A stretch of 64,000 nucleotides of DNA from Microbispora siamensis (GCF_016863095.1 NZ_BOOF01000005.1:124001-188000), one strand, 5' to 3'. Counted from the stretch's first letter, positions 24,301 to 33,202 are shown. Notes: generated from the sequence alone by a model not told the origin. Numbers and translations are program-made.

Positions 24301-25110
24301 TCAGCATTCAGCCAGCAGACAGCGCTCGACCGGCCGGGCCTGCCAGAGGCCTTCCATGCCTCGGAAGCGGTCGATGACGGTGGGGACGTCGTCGGGATCC
24401 TTGAGCTTCAGGTGGTAGTAGGACACCTCGGCTGTGAAATCGCTGCTGGTGCGAGACCGCAGGTCCTTGGTGGCGTGCTCGGGATCCTCGAAGTAGAACG
24501 CCTCGACCTCCGGTGTGCCGCGGATCGCTTCGACGACCGCGTCCTGCTGCGCCTTCGTCAGAGGTTCACGGCACCCGACCCCCTCTCCGGGCTCGGGCAG
24601 ACACAGGCGCAGCGACACGTGGGCCTTGCCGTACCAGAATCCGTCGCCCTGGGGATAGACACCGTCCACACCAGGTAGCGCACGGATGGTGCGGGAGAAC
24701 TCACGGGATTTCGACCGGTCGAGCAGGACGCCGACGATGGAGTCGGTCATGTCTTCGCGTTGCCACTCGTGGAGCGGGTCGTCGCTTGTGCTCCAGGTGA
24801 GCTTCCTGTGCTCCTGGTACTCCTTCCACTCCTGCTCGGCTGATTGATATTCGACCTCGCGTACGTCGGGGCGGGCCTCAAGCGCGGCGAGGACGGCCTT
24901 CTTCTCGGCCTCGGTCGCCGAGCCGACGCTCACCTCGAACGTCCCGGTCGTGGGCCAGGGGCCGGGTGGCGGCGGGAGAGGTCCTTGGGGCCGCCCGGCC
25001 AGCAGCCGGGGCAGCCCGCACGCTCCGGCAGCCAGTACGGCGACGACGAGCGGACCCGCGATCCACAACAGTCGTGACCGTGAGGATCTCGACTCGGTCC
25101 CATCAGACAT
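24301..25110 (-). CDS. Membrane-anchored protein with two FtsX-type extracellular domains
   Basis: A 269-residue protein. The start is placed at ATG (MSDGTESRSSRSRLLWIAGP); in-frame GTG and TTG codons 18 and 36 bases upstream are alternatives. A single N-terminal hydrophobic segment (LLWIAGPLVVAVLAAGACGL) is followed by a Pro-rich linker and two copies of the FtsX ECD-like fold. Copy one starts FEVSVGSATEAEKKAVLAAL and runs to VDGVYPQ. Copy two starts AHVSLRLCLPEPGE and ends GMEGLWQARPVE. FtsX itself has four transmembrane helices and a partner FtsE; both are missing, so this is a free extracellular domain. It may bind a cell-wall hydrolase. Four Cys in the second half suggest disulfides. Confidence 0.78.
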   Translation of the reverse strand: MSDGTESRSSRSRLLWIAGPLVVAVLAAGACGLPRLLAGRPQGPLPPPPGPWPTTGTFEVSVGSATEAEKKAVLAALEARPDVREVEYQSAEQEWKEYQEHRKLTWSTSDDPLHEWQREDMTDSIVGVLLDRSKSREFSRTIRALPGVDGVYPQGDGFWYGKAHVSLRLCLPEPGEGVGCREPLTKAQQDAVVEAIRGTPEVEAFYFEDPEHATKDLRSRTSSDFTAEVSYYHLKLKDPDDVPTVIDRFRGMEGLWQARPVERCLLAEC

Positions 25111-25485
25111 GTCGGCGAATATGCCCACTGGTCCTCGCGCGGTCAAGCAGCATCGGTGACGGCCTCCGATCCGCTCGGCGCGAGATCACCGCGCGAGACA
25201 GAACATCAACGGGAAGGGCTGGGACTTGCTCACGGAGATCGAGGCTCACTATGCGGACCTCATCGAGCGCTCCCTTGATATCGGCGAGCTGTGCATGACA
25301 TGGTCCCGGGCGGCCTCGGCCGACGAGGTGACCGCCTGTCGTCCGCATCGCTGCGGGAGAACGCGCTCTACCGCTTCTGGGGGTGGGGTGACCCGCCCCC
25401 AGAAGCTCCAAACCAGGACACCGGGCGCCGAGGCTGAGCCGCCGCGCCACCCCGGCGCGGCGGCTCGCCGTCATTCCGCACGCGG
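25111..25485. other. Intergenic region with gene remnant and two terminator hairpins
   Basis: No intact gene. A short plus-strand frame around 25226-25325 reads TEIEAHYADLIERSLDIGEL, which looks like real coding sequence. After about 35 residues it loses this character, and a second frame reads SLRENALYRFWGWGD; together they may be a frameshifted remnant of a small unknown gene. An 11-bp hairpin with arms GCTTCTGGGGG and CCCCCAGAAGC spans 25373-25406. Confidence 0.35.
25436..25466. terminator. Repeated 13-bp hairpin, copy 2
   Basis: Identical arms and ACCCC loop to the hairpin at 23887-23917. It lies 20 bases past the stop of the alkene reductase gene (minus strand), so it probably ends that transcript. 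Confidence 0.65.
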
Positions 25486-26559
25486 TCAGGCCGCGTGGCG
25501 GTAGGCGGGATAGGTGATGTAGCCGGTGTCGCCGCCCTGATACCAGGTGGACTCGTCATGCGGCGCGATGGGGAGCCCCTGGCGCAGCCGCTCCACGAGG
25601 TCGGGATTGGCGATGAAGGCCCGGCCGAAGCTGATCAGGTCGGCGCCGAGCCCCAGCCAGTGGTCGGCGGCCGCCTTGTCCGTCTGCCGCGGGCCCATCG
25701 GGAAGACCGGGTTGACGATGAGCGTGCCGGGCCAGGCCTTGCGCAGCTCGACCAGCACGTCCTCGTCGGTGGTGGCCTCCAGGTGGACGTACGCCAGATT
25801 CAGGGGGGCCAGCTCGGCGAGCAGCGCGCCGTACAGTTCGGGGACGTCGGTCTCCTCCGCGCCCCAGATGCCCGCGCCCGGCGAGAGCCGGATGCCGGTC
25901 CGGTCGCCTCCCACCGCCTCGACGGTCGCCGACACCGCCTCCACGGCGAAGCGGATCCGGTTGGCGATCGATCCGCCGTACGCGTCGGTGCGCAGGTTGG
26001 CGGAGCTGGACAGGAACTGCGCGATGAGGTAGCCGTTCGCGCCGTGCAGCTCGACACCGTCGAAACCGGCGTCGACGGCCCGGAGCGCGGCCTGCGCGTA
26101 GGACAGGGCGTGCTCGGGCACCTCGGCGGTGTCCAGCGCCCTCGGCACGGGCGCGGGCTTGGGCCCCGCCGGAGTGAACACCTCCCCGGGGGCGGCGACG
26201 GCCGAGGGGCCGACCGGCTGCATCCCCGTGGTGTCGGGGTGGGAGACACGGCCCCCGTGCATGATCTGGGCGAAGATGCGGCCGCCGTTGGTGTGGACCG
26301 CGTCGGTGACCGGCCGCCACGACGCGACCTGCTCGTCGGTGTACAGCCCCGGGGTGCCCGGGTTGGACTGGCCGACGAGGCTCGGCTGCACCCCTTCGGT
26401 CACGATGAGCCCGGCGGTGGCGCGCTGGGCGTAGTAGGTCGCCATCGACGGTGTCGCCAGGCCGCCCGCGGCCGCGCGGACCCGGGTCATCGGGGCCATC
26501 ACCACACGGTTGGGCAGGGTCAGCGCGCCGAGCTGGTAGCGGTCGAAAAGGGTCGTCAT
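25486..26559 (-). CDS. Alkene reductase (old yellow enzyme / N-ethylmaleimide reductase family)
   Basis: A 357-residue FMN-dependent oxidoreductase with a TIM-barrel. It starts MTTLFDRYQLGALTLPNRVVMAPMTR, here quoted in part as the FMN-binding NRVVMAPMTR motif. FAQIMHGGRVSHP, ELHGANGYLIAQFLS (His/Asn pair contacting substrate), RTDAYGGSIANR and DLISFGRAFIANPDL (phosphate-binding) are all present. The family reduces activated C=C bonds with NADPH. It is divergent from a MerR-type regulator 127 bases away, which probably controls it. Confidence 0.92.
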   Translation of the reverse strand: MTTLFDRYQLGALTLPNRVVMAPMTRVRAAAGGLATPSMATYYAQRATAGLIVTEGVQPSLVGQSNPGTPGLYTDEQVASWRPVTDAVHTNGGRIFAQIMHGGRVSHPDTTGMQPVGPSAVAAPGEVFTPAGPKPAPVPRALDTAEVPEHALSYAQAALRAVDAGFDGVELHGANGYLIAQFLSSSANLRTDAYGGSIANRIRFAVEAVSATVEAVGGDRTGIRLSPGAGIWGAEETDVPELYGALLAELAPLNLAYVHLEATTDEDVLVELRKAWPGTLIVNPVFPMGPRQTDKAAADHWLGLGADLISFGRAFIANPDLVERLRQGLPIAPHDESTWYQGGDTGYITYPAYRHAA

Positions 26560-26630
26560 TCCTGAGCGCCTTTCAGGGGTTCCTGCGGAAGGACGCGTCC
26601 GCCGGCTGGACACGGCGACTACGCTAAGAC

Positions 26631-26646
26631 CTGACACTGACGTCAG
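26631..26646. promoter_or_regulatory. Dyad in the alkene reductase / merR divergent promoter
   Basis: CTGAC at 26631 and GTCAG at 26642-26646 flank a six-base centre. Placement between divergent starts and symmetry suit a MerR-type operator; promoter boxes are not certain. Confidence 0.4.
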
Positions 26647-26686
26647 ATGCAAGCGTTCGAGCGCAGATTTTTCGACAGGAGGCGCG

Positions 26687-27055
26687 ATGCGCATCGGGGA
26701 GTTGGCGTCGCAGGCCGGGGTGAGCGTCCGTTCACTGCGCTACTACGAGGAGCAGGGCCTGCTCACCAGCACGCGCAGCCCCAGCGGCCAGCGCCACTAC
26801 ACCGACGACGAGGTCGAGCGCGTACGGCTCATCCAGTGTCTGTACGCCGCCGGGCTCTCCAGCCGGACGATCGTCGAAGTGCTGCCGTGCGTCGACTCGC
26901 CGAGCGAGCGGAACTCCGACGAGGCGTTCGAGCGGCTGCTCCAGGAGCGAGAACGCATCAGCCGGCACATCGACGAGCTCCTGCAGGCCCGCGACGCCCT
27001 CGACCGGCTCATCGACGTCAACCGTGCCCACCGCGCCCAGCTGACGCCTCGCTGA
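26687..27055 (+). CDS. MerR family transcriptional regulator
   Basis: A 122-residue regulator with the MerR winged helix at the N-terminus: MRIGELASQAGVSVRSLRYY, then EEQGLLTSTRSPSGQRHYTD (wing). A dimerisation coiled coil follows (ERLLQERERISRHIDELLQA). The Cys residues at LIQCLYAAG and VLPCVDSP are not in the metal-sensor arrangement, so an organic ligand is more likely. ATG with AGGAGG 6 bases upstream. Divergent from the alkene reductase, its probable target. Confidence 0.9.
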   Translation: MRIGELASQAGVSVRSLRYYEEQGLLTSTRSPSGQRHYTDDEVERVRLIQCLYAAGLSSRTIVEVLPCVDSPSERNSDEAFERLLQERERISRHIDELLQARDALDRLIDVNRAHRAQLTPR

Positions 27056-27152
27056 TCTCGGGCATGACGGGGACGGCGCGCTGCCAATAAGGCGCTACGG
27101 CGCGACGCGGTCGCCCGTGGCGTCGGGCGACCGCGCCGCGAAAAGCCGCGGG

Positions 27153-29333
27153 TCAGCGCCTGAACAGACGCGGAGCCAGGTCGATGAGGTTCTTCTGCCA
27201 CACGTCCCAGCCGTGCGGCCCGGGGGTGACCCCGTCGAACTCATAGTGGATACCGAGATCGTTCAACGTGGTCAGCGACCCCATGAAGAACGGCTGCACG
27301 AAGTCGGTCTGGTCGCCGACATACAGGCGCAGCATCTTGGTCCCCTTGTTGACCGCCTCCACGTCGACGCCGGTGCCGTCGCCGAACCAGGCCGAGAACG
27401 CCGCGACGTAGGCGAACCGGCCCGGGTGCGCCTTGAGCACCCCGAGCGTCTGCACACCGCCCATCGAGAGGCCGGCGAGGGCCTGCCGCGACGGGTCGCC
27501 GGAGACGTTGTAGTGGGCGCGGGCCGCCGGAACGATGTTGTCCAGCAGCTCCTTGGTGAAGTCGGACACGTTGCCGTTGCCCATCACGACCACCATCGGC
27601 ACCAGCTTCCCGTCCAGGAACTCGTGGTCGAGGATCTGCTTGGCGCGGCCCATCTCCACCCAGTCCGTGTAGCTCTGACCGCTGCCGTGCTGGAGGTAGA
27701 GGACGGGATACGGCTCCGCGCGGCCGGCGTCGTACCCGGGCGGGGTCCACACCAACGCGGTCCGGTCCTGGTTCGCCACGGTGCTCCGGTACGTCAGGCT
27801 CTCGACCTTTCCGCCCTGACCGGCGGGAACGTCCGAGAGCAGGCGCGACCTCTCGCCCGGGATGAAGAAGGTGCTCCAGGTCGGCTCGGTGGTCACCTTC
27901 GTCGGGTTCGACGTGTCCTTGACCGAGACCCGGTCGACGATGAACTTGTAGTAGTAGAACCACGGGTCCAGCGGACCGACGGTCGCCCGCCACCGGTCGC
28001 CTTCACGGGACATCGGGATGCGCAGCCAGCTCCCGCCGGGAGCGTCGTTCGCCCATACCGTGACGTGCTTGGCGTCCGTGAAGTCCGTCGTGGTCTCGAA
28101 GGTGACGAAGCCGTCCTCGGTCAGGAACGGCGTCGGGGTGGTGCCGGCTGCGGGCGGGGTGAACTCGCCCTTCAACCGCCCGTGCCCTGCGCTCGGACCG
28201 TGATCCGGCACCGTGCGGAACAGCCGCGGCACGAAATCGATCAGGTTCTCCTGCCAGGCGTTCCAGTTCGCCCCCGCGTCGGGGTTGACCCCGTCGAACT
28301 CGTACCTGACCCCGGCGCGGTCCAGCGCCCTCGTGAGGCGGACGGTCGCGTTGTACGCGGGATCGGTCACGTTCCCGGTGTACAGACGCACCAGCGTGAC
28401 GGTGCGGTTGACGGCCTTGGCGTTCGCCCGATCCACGCCGTCCGTCAGAAGACCCGAGAACGAGCCGACGTAGGCGAACTGACCCGGGTTGGTCAAAGCG
28501 GCACGCAGCGCCCGCGTCCCGCCCTCGGAGACACCGGCGATGGCCTGGTGCGCCGGGTCGCGGAGGACGCGGTACTTGTCCTCGGCCGCCTTCCGGAGGT
28601 CCTTCAGCTCCTTCTCGTCGTCCGGCCCGTCACCGTCGCTGATCACGACCACCATCGGCTCCATGGCACCCTGGATCGACAGGTTGTCGAGGATTTGCTT
28701 GGCCCGGCCGAGATCGAGCCAGTCGGTTGCGCTCTGCCCCTCGCCGGACCGCAGGAACAGCACCGGGTAGGCCTTGGCACCCTTGGCCGAGTACCGCGGC
28801 GGCGTCCATACCAGCGCCGACCGCTCCTTCTTCTTGGTCCGGTAGGTCAGGGTCTCGACCTTCCCGCCCTGTCCCTGAGGCGCATCCGCCAGCAGGCGCA
28901 CCGAGTCACCCGGGACGATGAAGGTGCTCCACAGGGGCTTGGACGCCACGCTGGTGGCGTTCGTCGGATCCTTGAGGACCTTGGTGTCGTCGCCCGTGAC
29001 CTGATAGGAGTACAGCCCCGGCTTGAGTGGGCCGAGGGCTCCCCACCAGACGTCGCCCCGGCGGGTCAGGCCGTACTCCGCCCACGCGAAGGAGGGGCCG
29101 AAGTTCCCCTCGACCATCACCTCCGACACCTGGCCCACGTTCGCCTCGATGGAGGCCGCCGGGATGCTGATCGACACGTAGCCGTCGTCCGAAACACTCA
29201 GCCACGGTGTGTCCGCTGCCGCCGGCCGCGGCGCGGTCAGGACCGCCGCGACCATCATGACCCCGGCGGCGATCACCGCCGAGAGCCGGCGCACGCCCGT
29301 GGGGCGCATGCCGCCGTGATGGAATAACGCCAT
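27153..29333 (-). CDS. Secreted protein with two tandem enterochelin-esterase-like domains
   Basis: A 726-residue protein. ATG chosen because AGGAG lies 7 bases upstream; a signal peptide ends near APRPAAADTP. Each half holds a short Ig/E-set-like domain (VSDDGYVSISIP; TEDGFVTFETT) followed by an esterase-D-type alpha/beta hydrolase. Half two has the complete triad pattern: AGLSMGGVQTL (Ser), VGDQTDFV (Asp) and TPGPHGWDVWQ (His). Half one keeps AGVSEGGTRAL and TGNVTDPA, but the His position reads DAGANWNAW with no His, so it is probably inactive. The repeated LIDFVPRLFR / LIDLAPRLFR ends show an internal duplication. Substrate may be an ester of a siderophore or cell-wall sugar; not determined. 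Confidence 0.85.
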   Translation of the reverse strand: MALFHHGGMRPTGVRRLSAVIAAGVMMVAAVLTAPRPAAADTPWLSVSDDGYVSISIPAASIEANVGQVSEVMVEGNFGPSFAWAEYGLTRRGDVWWGALGPLKPGLYSYQVTGDDTKVLKDPTNATSVASKPLWSTFIVPGDSVRLLADAPQGQGGKVETLTYRTKKKERSALVWTPPRYSAKGAKAYPVLFLRSGEGQSATDWLDLGRAKQILDNLSIQGAMEPMVVVISDGDGPDDEKELKDLRKAAEDKYRVLRDPAHQAIAGVSEGGTRALRAALTNPGQFAYVGSFSGLLTDGVDRANAKAVNRTVTLVRLYTGNVTDPAYNATVRLTRALDRAGVRYEFDGVNPDAGANWNAWQENLIDFVPRLFRTVPDHGPSAGHGRLKGEFTPPAAGTTPTPFLTEDGFVTFETTTDFTDAKHVTVWANDAPGGSWLRIPMSREGDRWRATVGPLDPWFYYYKFIVDRVSVKDTSNPTKVTTEPTWSTFFIPGERSRLLSDVPAGQGGKVESLTYRSTVANQDRTALVWTPPGYDAGRAEPYPVLYLQHGSGQSYTDWVEMGRAKQILDHEFLDGKLVPMVVVMGNGNVSDFTKELLDNIVPAARAHYNVSGDPSRQALAGLSMGGVQTLGVLKAHPGRFAYVAAFSAWFGDGTGVDVEAVNKGTKMLRLYVGDQTDFVQPFFMGSLTTLNDLGIHYEFDGVTPGPHGWDVWQKNLIDLAPRLFRR

Positions 29334-29584
29334 ACCGAAACTCCTGGATTGCGTGCCTGGACTTCCGCCGTCACGCTGCATTCAGTCTCTTTTCGAAGTG
29401 AGCGCTAACAGTCGCGATTCCACCAAGTCAAGGTAATTGATACCTTTTGGGAACACAAGCCTGTTTCAGGCTCTCGGCATGCGGCCAGGACAGGGAGGTT
29501 CGCCGGCCCGCCTCCGGACTCGGCCCCGAGCCGCCGCGCCCGATCGGCGCGGCGGCTCGGCGTACAGCGTGTCACTCGCGACGG
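29334..29584. other. Intergenic region upstream of the esterase
   Basis: No gene. The first ~120 bases are comparatively A+T rich and should hold the esterase promoter (minus). The rest holds the third copy of the repeated hairpin (29526-29560), which sits 25 bases past the stop of the small peptide gene. Confidence 0.45.
29526..29560. terminator. Repeated hairpin, copy 3 (15-bp stem)
   Basis: CCGAGCCGCCGCGCC at 29526-29540 pairs with GGCGCGGCGGCTCGG at 29546-29560. The inner 13 bp are identical to the copies at 23887 and 25436; the loop differs (CGATC). It probably terminates the SARP/peptide transcript. Confidence 0.65.
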
Positions 29585-29725
29585 TCAGCAGCAGCTGCCC
29601 ACCGGGTCGGGGAACAGGTCGGCGATCGCCTGGACGTGGTGGTCCGGAACGACGACGCTGGCCCCCGCGACCAGTCCCGCGCCGATCAATGCGGCAATCA
29701 GGAGGTGTTTCATGTGCTCTTTCAT
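29585..29725 (-). CDS. Tiny exported peptide (46 aa) downstream of the SARP gene
   Basis: A 46-residue frame: basic start MKEHMKHLLIAALIGAGLVA, a hydrophobic signal-like core to about residue 25, and a short tail PDHHVQAIADLFPDPVGSCC ending in two Cys. A GGGGAG ribosome site precedes the ATG by 4 bases; a second ATG four codons on is possible. It follows the SARP regulator by 131 bases on the same strand, and a strong terminator hairpin comes right after. It may be a secreted signal or a modified peptide precursor, but no maturation gene is adjacent. I do not recognise the family. Confidence 0.55.
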   Translation of the reverse strand: MKEHMKHLLIAALIGAGLVAGASVVVPDHHVQAIADLFPDPVGSCC

Positions 29726-29856
29726 CTTTCTCCCCGTTATGTAGCGACCTTCGGGGACTTCGATGCGGATCGGGACGAGAAAGTTCGCACTCATTGAAGA
29801 TTCAATGGGGGCGCCGACGACGGTTTCGGGCGTGCGGGCAGGTGGACCGGAAACGG

Positions 29857-32715
29857 TCAGCCGTGGCCGTGGATCTCGGCCTGCTCCCGGAGGGCACGTC
29901 GTTCGTCGTGCCGGTCGCCGCTCTCCCTGGCGATCCGCAGCGCCTCAACCACATGCCTCGACGCCTCGTCGAGATCGCCGAGCATCCGGGAGGACCGGGC
30001 CAGCGCGACCAGGGCCTGCGAACGCTCCTGCGGCCCCTGCGCGAAGGCGTCGAAGCTCGCCAGCGCGTCCAGGAGTTGCGCGCGGGCGGCGACGACGTCC
30101 CCGGCCTCGAGGTGCGCCTCGCCGAGACGCCGGAGCGTCATCGCTTCGTGCATCGCGTCGCCCGCCTCCCGGGCGCGCCGCAGCGCCTGCCGCAGCGTCG
30201 CGACGGCCTCGTCGTGTGATCCGAGCAGCAGATGGGCTTCGCCGACCATCATCAGCGCGTACCGCTCGCCCACGGGGGATTCGACCTGCCGGCTGATCAC
30301 AAGCTGCCGCTCGGCATATCGCAGCGCCTCCTCCGGGCGCTCCAGCGACAGGCAGGCACTGGCGAGGTTGCCGAGCGCGCGCAGTTCTCCGAGAGGGTCG
30401 CCGAGCTCCCTGCACAGGTCCAGCAGCTCATGGAGGCACGTGAGTTCTGCCTCGTCGTGGTTGAGCAGGCGGTGCGCCATCGCCACCATGGCCAGCGCCT
30501 GTGCCTCGCTCTCACGGTCCGCGAGCCGGCGCGCGGTCTCCAGCGACCTCGTGCCGAGCCAGAGCATCTCGTGACGGTACCCCTGCGCGGCCAGATGCCA
30601 CTGCAGGTTGAGGGCGAGGGCAATCGCGAGGTGAGCGGTCGCCGCGTCGCCGTCCCACGCCTGGCCGAGAATCGTCAGCAGACTCGGCCGCTCCCGTTCC
30701 AGCCAGCGGGTCGCCTCTTCCCGGTCGTGCAGCGCCTTGGGCGTCTGCGGCACCTCCGGCACGCCGGCGTGCAGGCGATGCGGGTCGATCATCCGTACGG
30801 CCGCGCCCGTGGTGGCGAGGAAGAAGCCGAGCACGCGGCGGAGCGCGGCCTCCCGCCGCTCCGGCGGTTCGGTGTCCAGCCCGCGCTCCTGCGCGTACAG
30901 CCTGATCAGGTCGTGCAACGTGTAGCGGCCGGGAGTCGGGGTTTCGACCAGCCGCGCGTCGAAGAGCCTTTCGACGACTCGTTCGGCCGTCCGTGGCGGC
31001 ACGTCGAGCAGCGCGGCCACCGCCTCCAGGCTCAGGTCCGGTACGCGCAGCAGGCCGATCAGGCGGAACGCCCGTGCGGCCTCACGGTCGAGAGTCTGCC
31101 CGCTGCCGGCCAGGGCCGTGTAGCTGACCGCGATGCTGCTGCGCACGCCGACCTCCCCGGTGCGCAGCTCGTCCAGCCGGCTGCTCTCGTCCTCCAGGCG
31201 TTCGATGAGCATGTCGGCCGACCAGCCGGAGCGGCTCGCGAGCCGGGCGCCGGCGACGTGCAGAGCCAGAGGAAACCCGTCACAGAGGTCGGCGAGCCGT
31301 TCGACGGCCTTCTGGGAGAAGCCGACGCCGCCGGACCGGAACCGGCGCACCAGCATGGCGACGGCCTCGTCCCGCGGCATGGGGCCGAGATCGACGTGTG
31401 AGGCGGGAGCGGCCGGCGCCAGGTTCTCGCGGGACGTCAGCAGGACGGTCGAGCCGGAGGTCATCGGCAGCAGGGGGCCGACCTGCGCGATCGAGGAGGC
31501 GTCGTCGAGGAGGAGCAGCACCCGCCTGCCGTGGAGGATCGTACGCAGGGCCGAGGCGGCCTCGTCCACGTCGGGGGGAACCTCCGACCCCGGCGTGCCG
31601 AACGTCCGCAGAAGCCGGCCGATCAGCTCACCCGTGTCCAGTCGTCGCACGCCGGGCATCGCGCCGCGCAGGTTGACGTACACCTGGCCGTCGGGGAAAC
31701 GGGCCGCGGCCCGGTGCGCCGCGTGGAGCGCCAGGGCGGACTTGCCCGCACCCGGCGGGCCGCAGATCGCCACCACCGGCGTCGGCGGCGACCCGTCCGG
31801 AGGGTTCAGCCAGGCCTCCAGGCGGCTCAGCTCCCGCTCCCGGCCGACGAAATGCGGCGCGCCGGAGGGAAGCTGCCTCGGCACCGCCGAGAGCGCCACC
31901 GGAGGTGCCGGTCCCCCGCCGTCGTGGGTCCCGCCCGGGGCGGCCCGGGCAGCATAGAGGAAGAGGCCGGCGTCCCCGGCGAGGATCCGCTGGTGGAGCC
32001 GCTGAACGGGTTGCCCCGGCTCCACGCCCAGTTCCTCGACCAGGCGGGTTCTCAGTTCGTGGAAGGCGGCGAGCGCGTCCGCCCGCCGGCCGTCACGCAC
32101 GAGGGCCAGCATCAGCTGGCCCCACGGGCGTTCACGCAAGGGGTGGTCGCGTACGCACTGCCGGAGCGGGCCGATCGCCTCCGCGTGCAGGCCGAGATCG
32201 AGCCGGGCGTCGGCCCAGTCTTCGAAGACCCCCAGCCGCTCCTCCCGCAGCCCCGCGGCGATCTCGTTCATCAGGAGGGTGAGCGGCACGCCCTGCAAGG
32301 GTTCGTCACGCCACAGCAGAAGGGCCCGCCGGAGCCTGGCCTCCCCCTGCCGTACGTCACCCGCCTTCAGCGCGCCACGGCCCTGCCGTACGAGGTCCCG
32401 GAACGTCAGGAGGTCGAGCTCGCCGGGTCGTACGACGAGGCGGTAGCCGTCTCCCACCGTCTCGATCGGCGCGGCCGCCGGGTCCTCCGGCGACAGCAGC
32501 CGGCGCAGCGCCGAGACGTAGGTCTTGAGGTTGCCCCGGGCCGAGCGGGGCGCCGCGCCGTCCCAGAGATGCTCCACGAGGTGATCGGCCGGGACGGCCC
32601 TGTTGGCGCTCACGAGCAGGGTGACGAGGAGCTGACGGTGCTTCGGGCGAACGAGGGGGACCTCCCGGCCGTCCGCGTCGCGGACGCGAACCGAACCCAG
32701 GAGCCGGTATTCCAC
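29857..32715 (-). CDS. SARP/BTAD-NB-ARC-TPR transcriptional regulator (AfsR/DnrI/RedD type)
   Basis: A 952-residue regulator. The start is the GTG of VEYRLLGSVRV because GGAGG lies 4 bases upstream; the frame opens 7 codons earlier. Domains: OmpR-like winged helix (about 1-95, with LLVTLLVSANRAVPADHLVE and LKTYVSALRRLL), BTAD (about 100-245, ending ELGVEPGQPVQRLHQRIL), NB-ARC ATPase (P-loop CGPPGAGKSALALH near 330, Walker B RVLLLLDDAS, then GFPLALHVAGARL), and at least five TPR-like helical pairs at the C-terminus. Such proteins activate secondary-metabolite or exoprotein genes. No biosynthetic cluster is adjacent; the nearest candidate target is the tiny exported peptide downstream. Confidence 0.92.
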   Translation of the reverse strand: MEYRLLGSVRVRDADGREVPLVRPKHRQLLVTLLVSANRAVPADHLVEHLWDGAAPRSARGNLKTYVSALRRLLSPEDPAAAPIETVGDGYRLVVRPGELDLLTFRDLVRQGRGALKAGDVRQGEARLRRALLLWRDEPLQGVPLTLLMNEIAAGLREERLGVFEDWADARLDLGLHAEAIGPLRQCVRDHPLRERPWGQLMLALVRDGRRADALAAFHELRTRLVEELGVEPGQPVQRLHQRILAGDAGLFLYAARAAPGGTHDGGGPAPPVALSAVPRQLPSGAPHFVGRERELSRLEAWLNPPDGSPPTPVVAICGPPGAGKSALALHAAHRAAARFPDGQVYVNLRGAMPGVRRLDTGELIGRLLRTFGTPGSEVPPDVDEAASALRTILHGRRVLLLLDDASSIAQVGPLLPMTSGSTVLLTSRENLAPAAPASHVDLGPMPRDEAVAMLVRRFRSGGVGFSQKAVERLADLCDGFPLALHVAGARLASRSGWSADMLIERLEDESSRLDELRTGEVGVRSSIAVSYTALAGSGQTLDREAARAFRLIGLLRVPDLSLEAVAALLDVPPRTAERVVERLFDARLVETPTPGRYTLHDLIRLYAQERGLDTEPPERREAALRRVLGFFLATTGAAVRMIDPHRLHAGVPEVPQTPKALHDREEATRWLERERPSLLTILGQAWDGDAATAHLAIALALNLQWHLAAQGYRHEMLWLGTRSLETARRLADRESEAQALAMVAMAHRLLNHDEAELTCLHELLDLCRELGDPLGELRALGNLASACLSLERPEEALRYAERQLVISRQVESPVGERYALMMVGEAHLLLGSHDEAVATLRQALRRAREAGDAMHEAMTLRRLGEAHLEAGDVVAARAQLLDALASFDAFAQGPQERSQALVALARSSRMLGDLDEASRHVVEALRIARESGDRHDERRALREQAEIHGHG

Positions 32716-32788
32716 GCCGCCTCCACCCCGAGTCACAAGACGCCTAGATCCTAGGCACCCACCTGACTCAGGGCAAGATCAGGCAGCA

Positions 32789-33202
32789 TCAATCCGTGGC
32801 AAACCACAGATCCTCAGCCGAAAATTCCTCCGCGGTACGAGTAGGCAGGGCATCCGGAAGGATGTAACCCGGAAAAGCCCTACGTAGAAGATTCACGTCT
32901 GCAGAGAAGCACCTTGCATCCCAGGAATCCACACGCAGTACCACCACATCCTTCCCAGCAAGCTCTGACAGGTCGTCCGCCGCCCAGCGTATGGCCATGA
33001 CAAACGGCCTATTAATGTGGACATAACACATCGTCTCTGGACACAGAACCTGTATCCAGTCCTCATCGCCTTCGTCCCACGCAATGACTGCTTCGGGAAA
33101 CCGTGAGATCACCGATGAGGTGAAGCGCAAAGTGGTCGACTCGTCCCAAGAAGAATCCACGATGCTGCTCAGATGGTCATCTATTCGTATAGCTGCCATC
33201 AT
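32789..33202 (-). CDS. Putative immunity protein of the RHS toxin
   Basis: A 137-residue protein whose ATG overlaps the TGA of the RHS toxin gene (ATGA), so the two are translated together. An ATG 57 bases further upstream would lie inside the toxin frame. The sequence (MMAAIRIDDHLSSIVDSSWD, ending EEFSAEDLWFATD) is acidic with alternating beta-like segments; no family recognised. Acidic small proteins directly after RHS tips are typically immunity proteins that bind the toxin domain. DNA here and in the last part of the toxin gene is visibly more A+T rich than the RHS body, a usual sign of exchanged toxin/immunity modules. Confidence 0.75.
   Translation of the reverse strand: MMAAIRIDDHLSSIVDSSWDESTTLRFTSSVISRFPEAVIAWDEGDEDWIQVLCPETMCYVHINRPFVMAIRWAADDLSELAGKDVVVLRVDSWDARCFSADVNLLRRAFPGYILPDALPTRTAEEFSAEDLWFATD

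Noticed and set aside
25226..25504. Small plus-strand gene between the FtsX-like gene and the alkene reductase
   Set aside because: Coding character stops after about 35 residues and the frame runs through two terminator hairpins.
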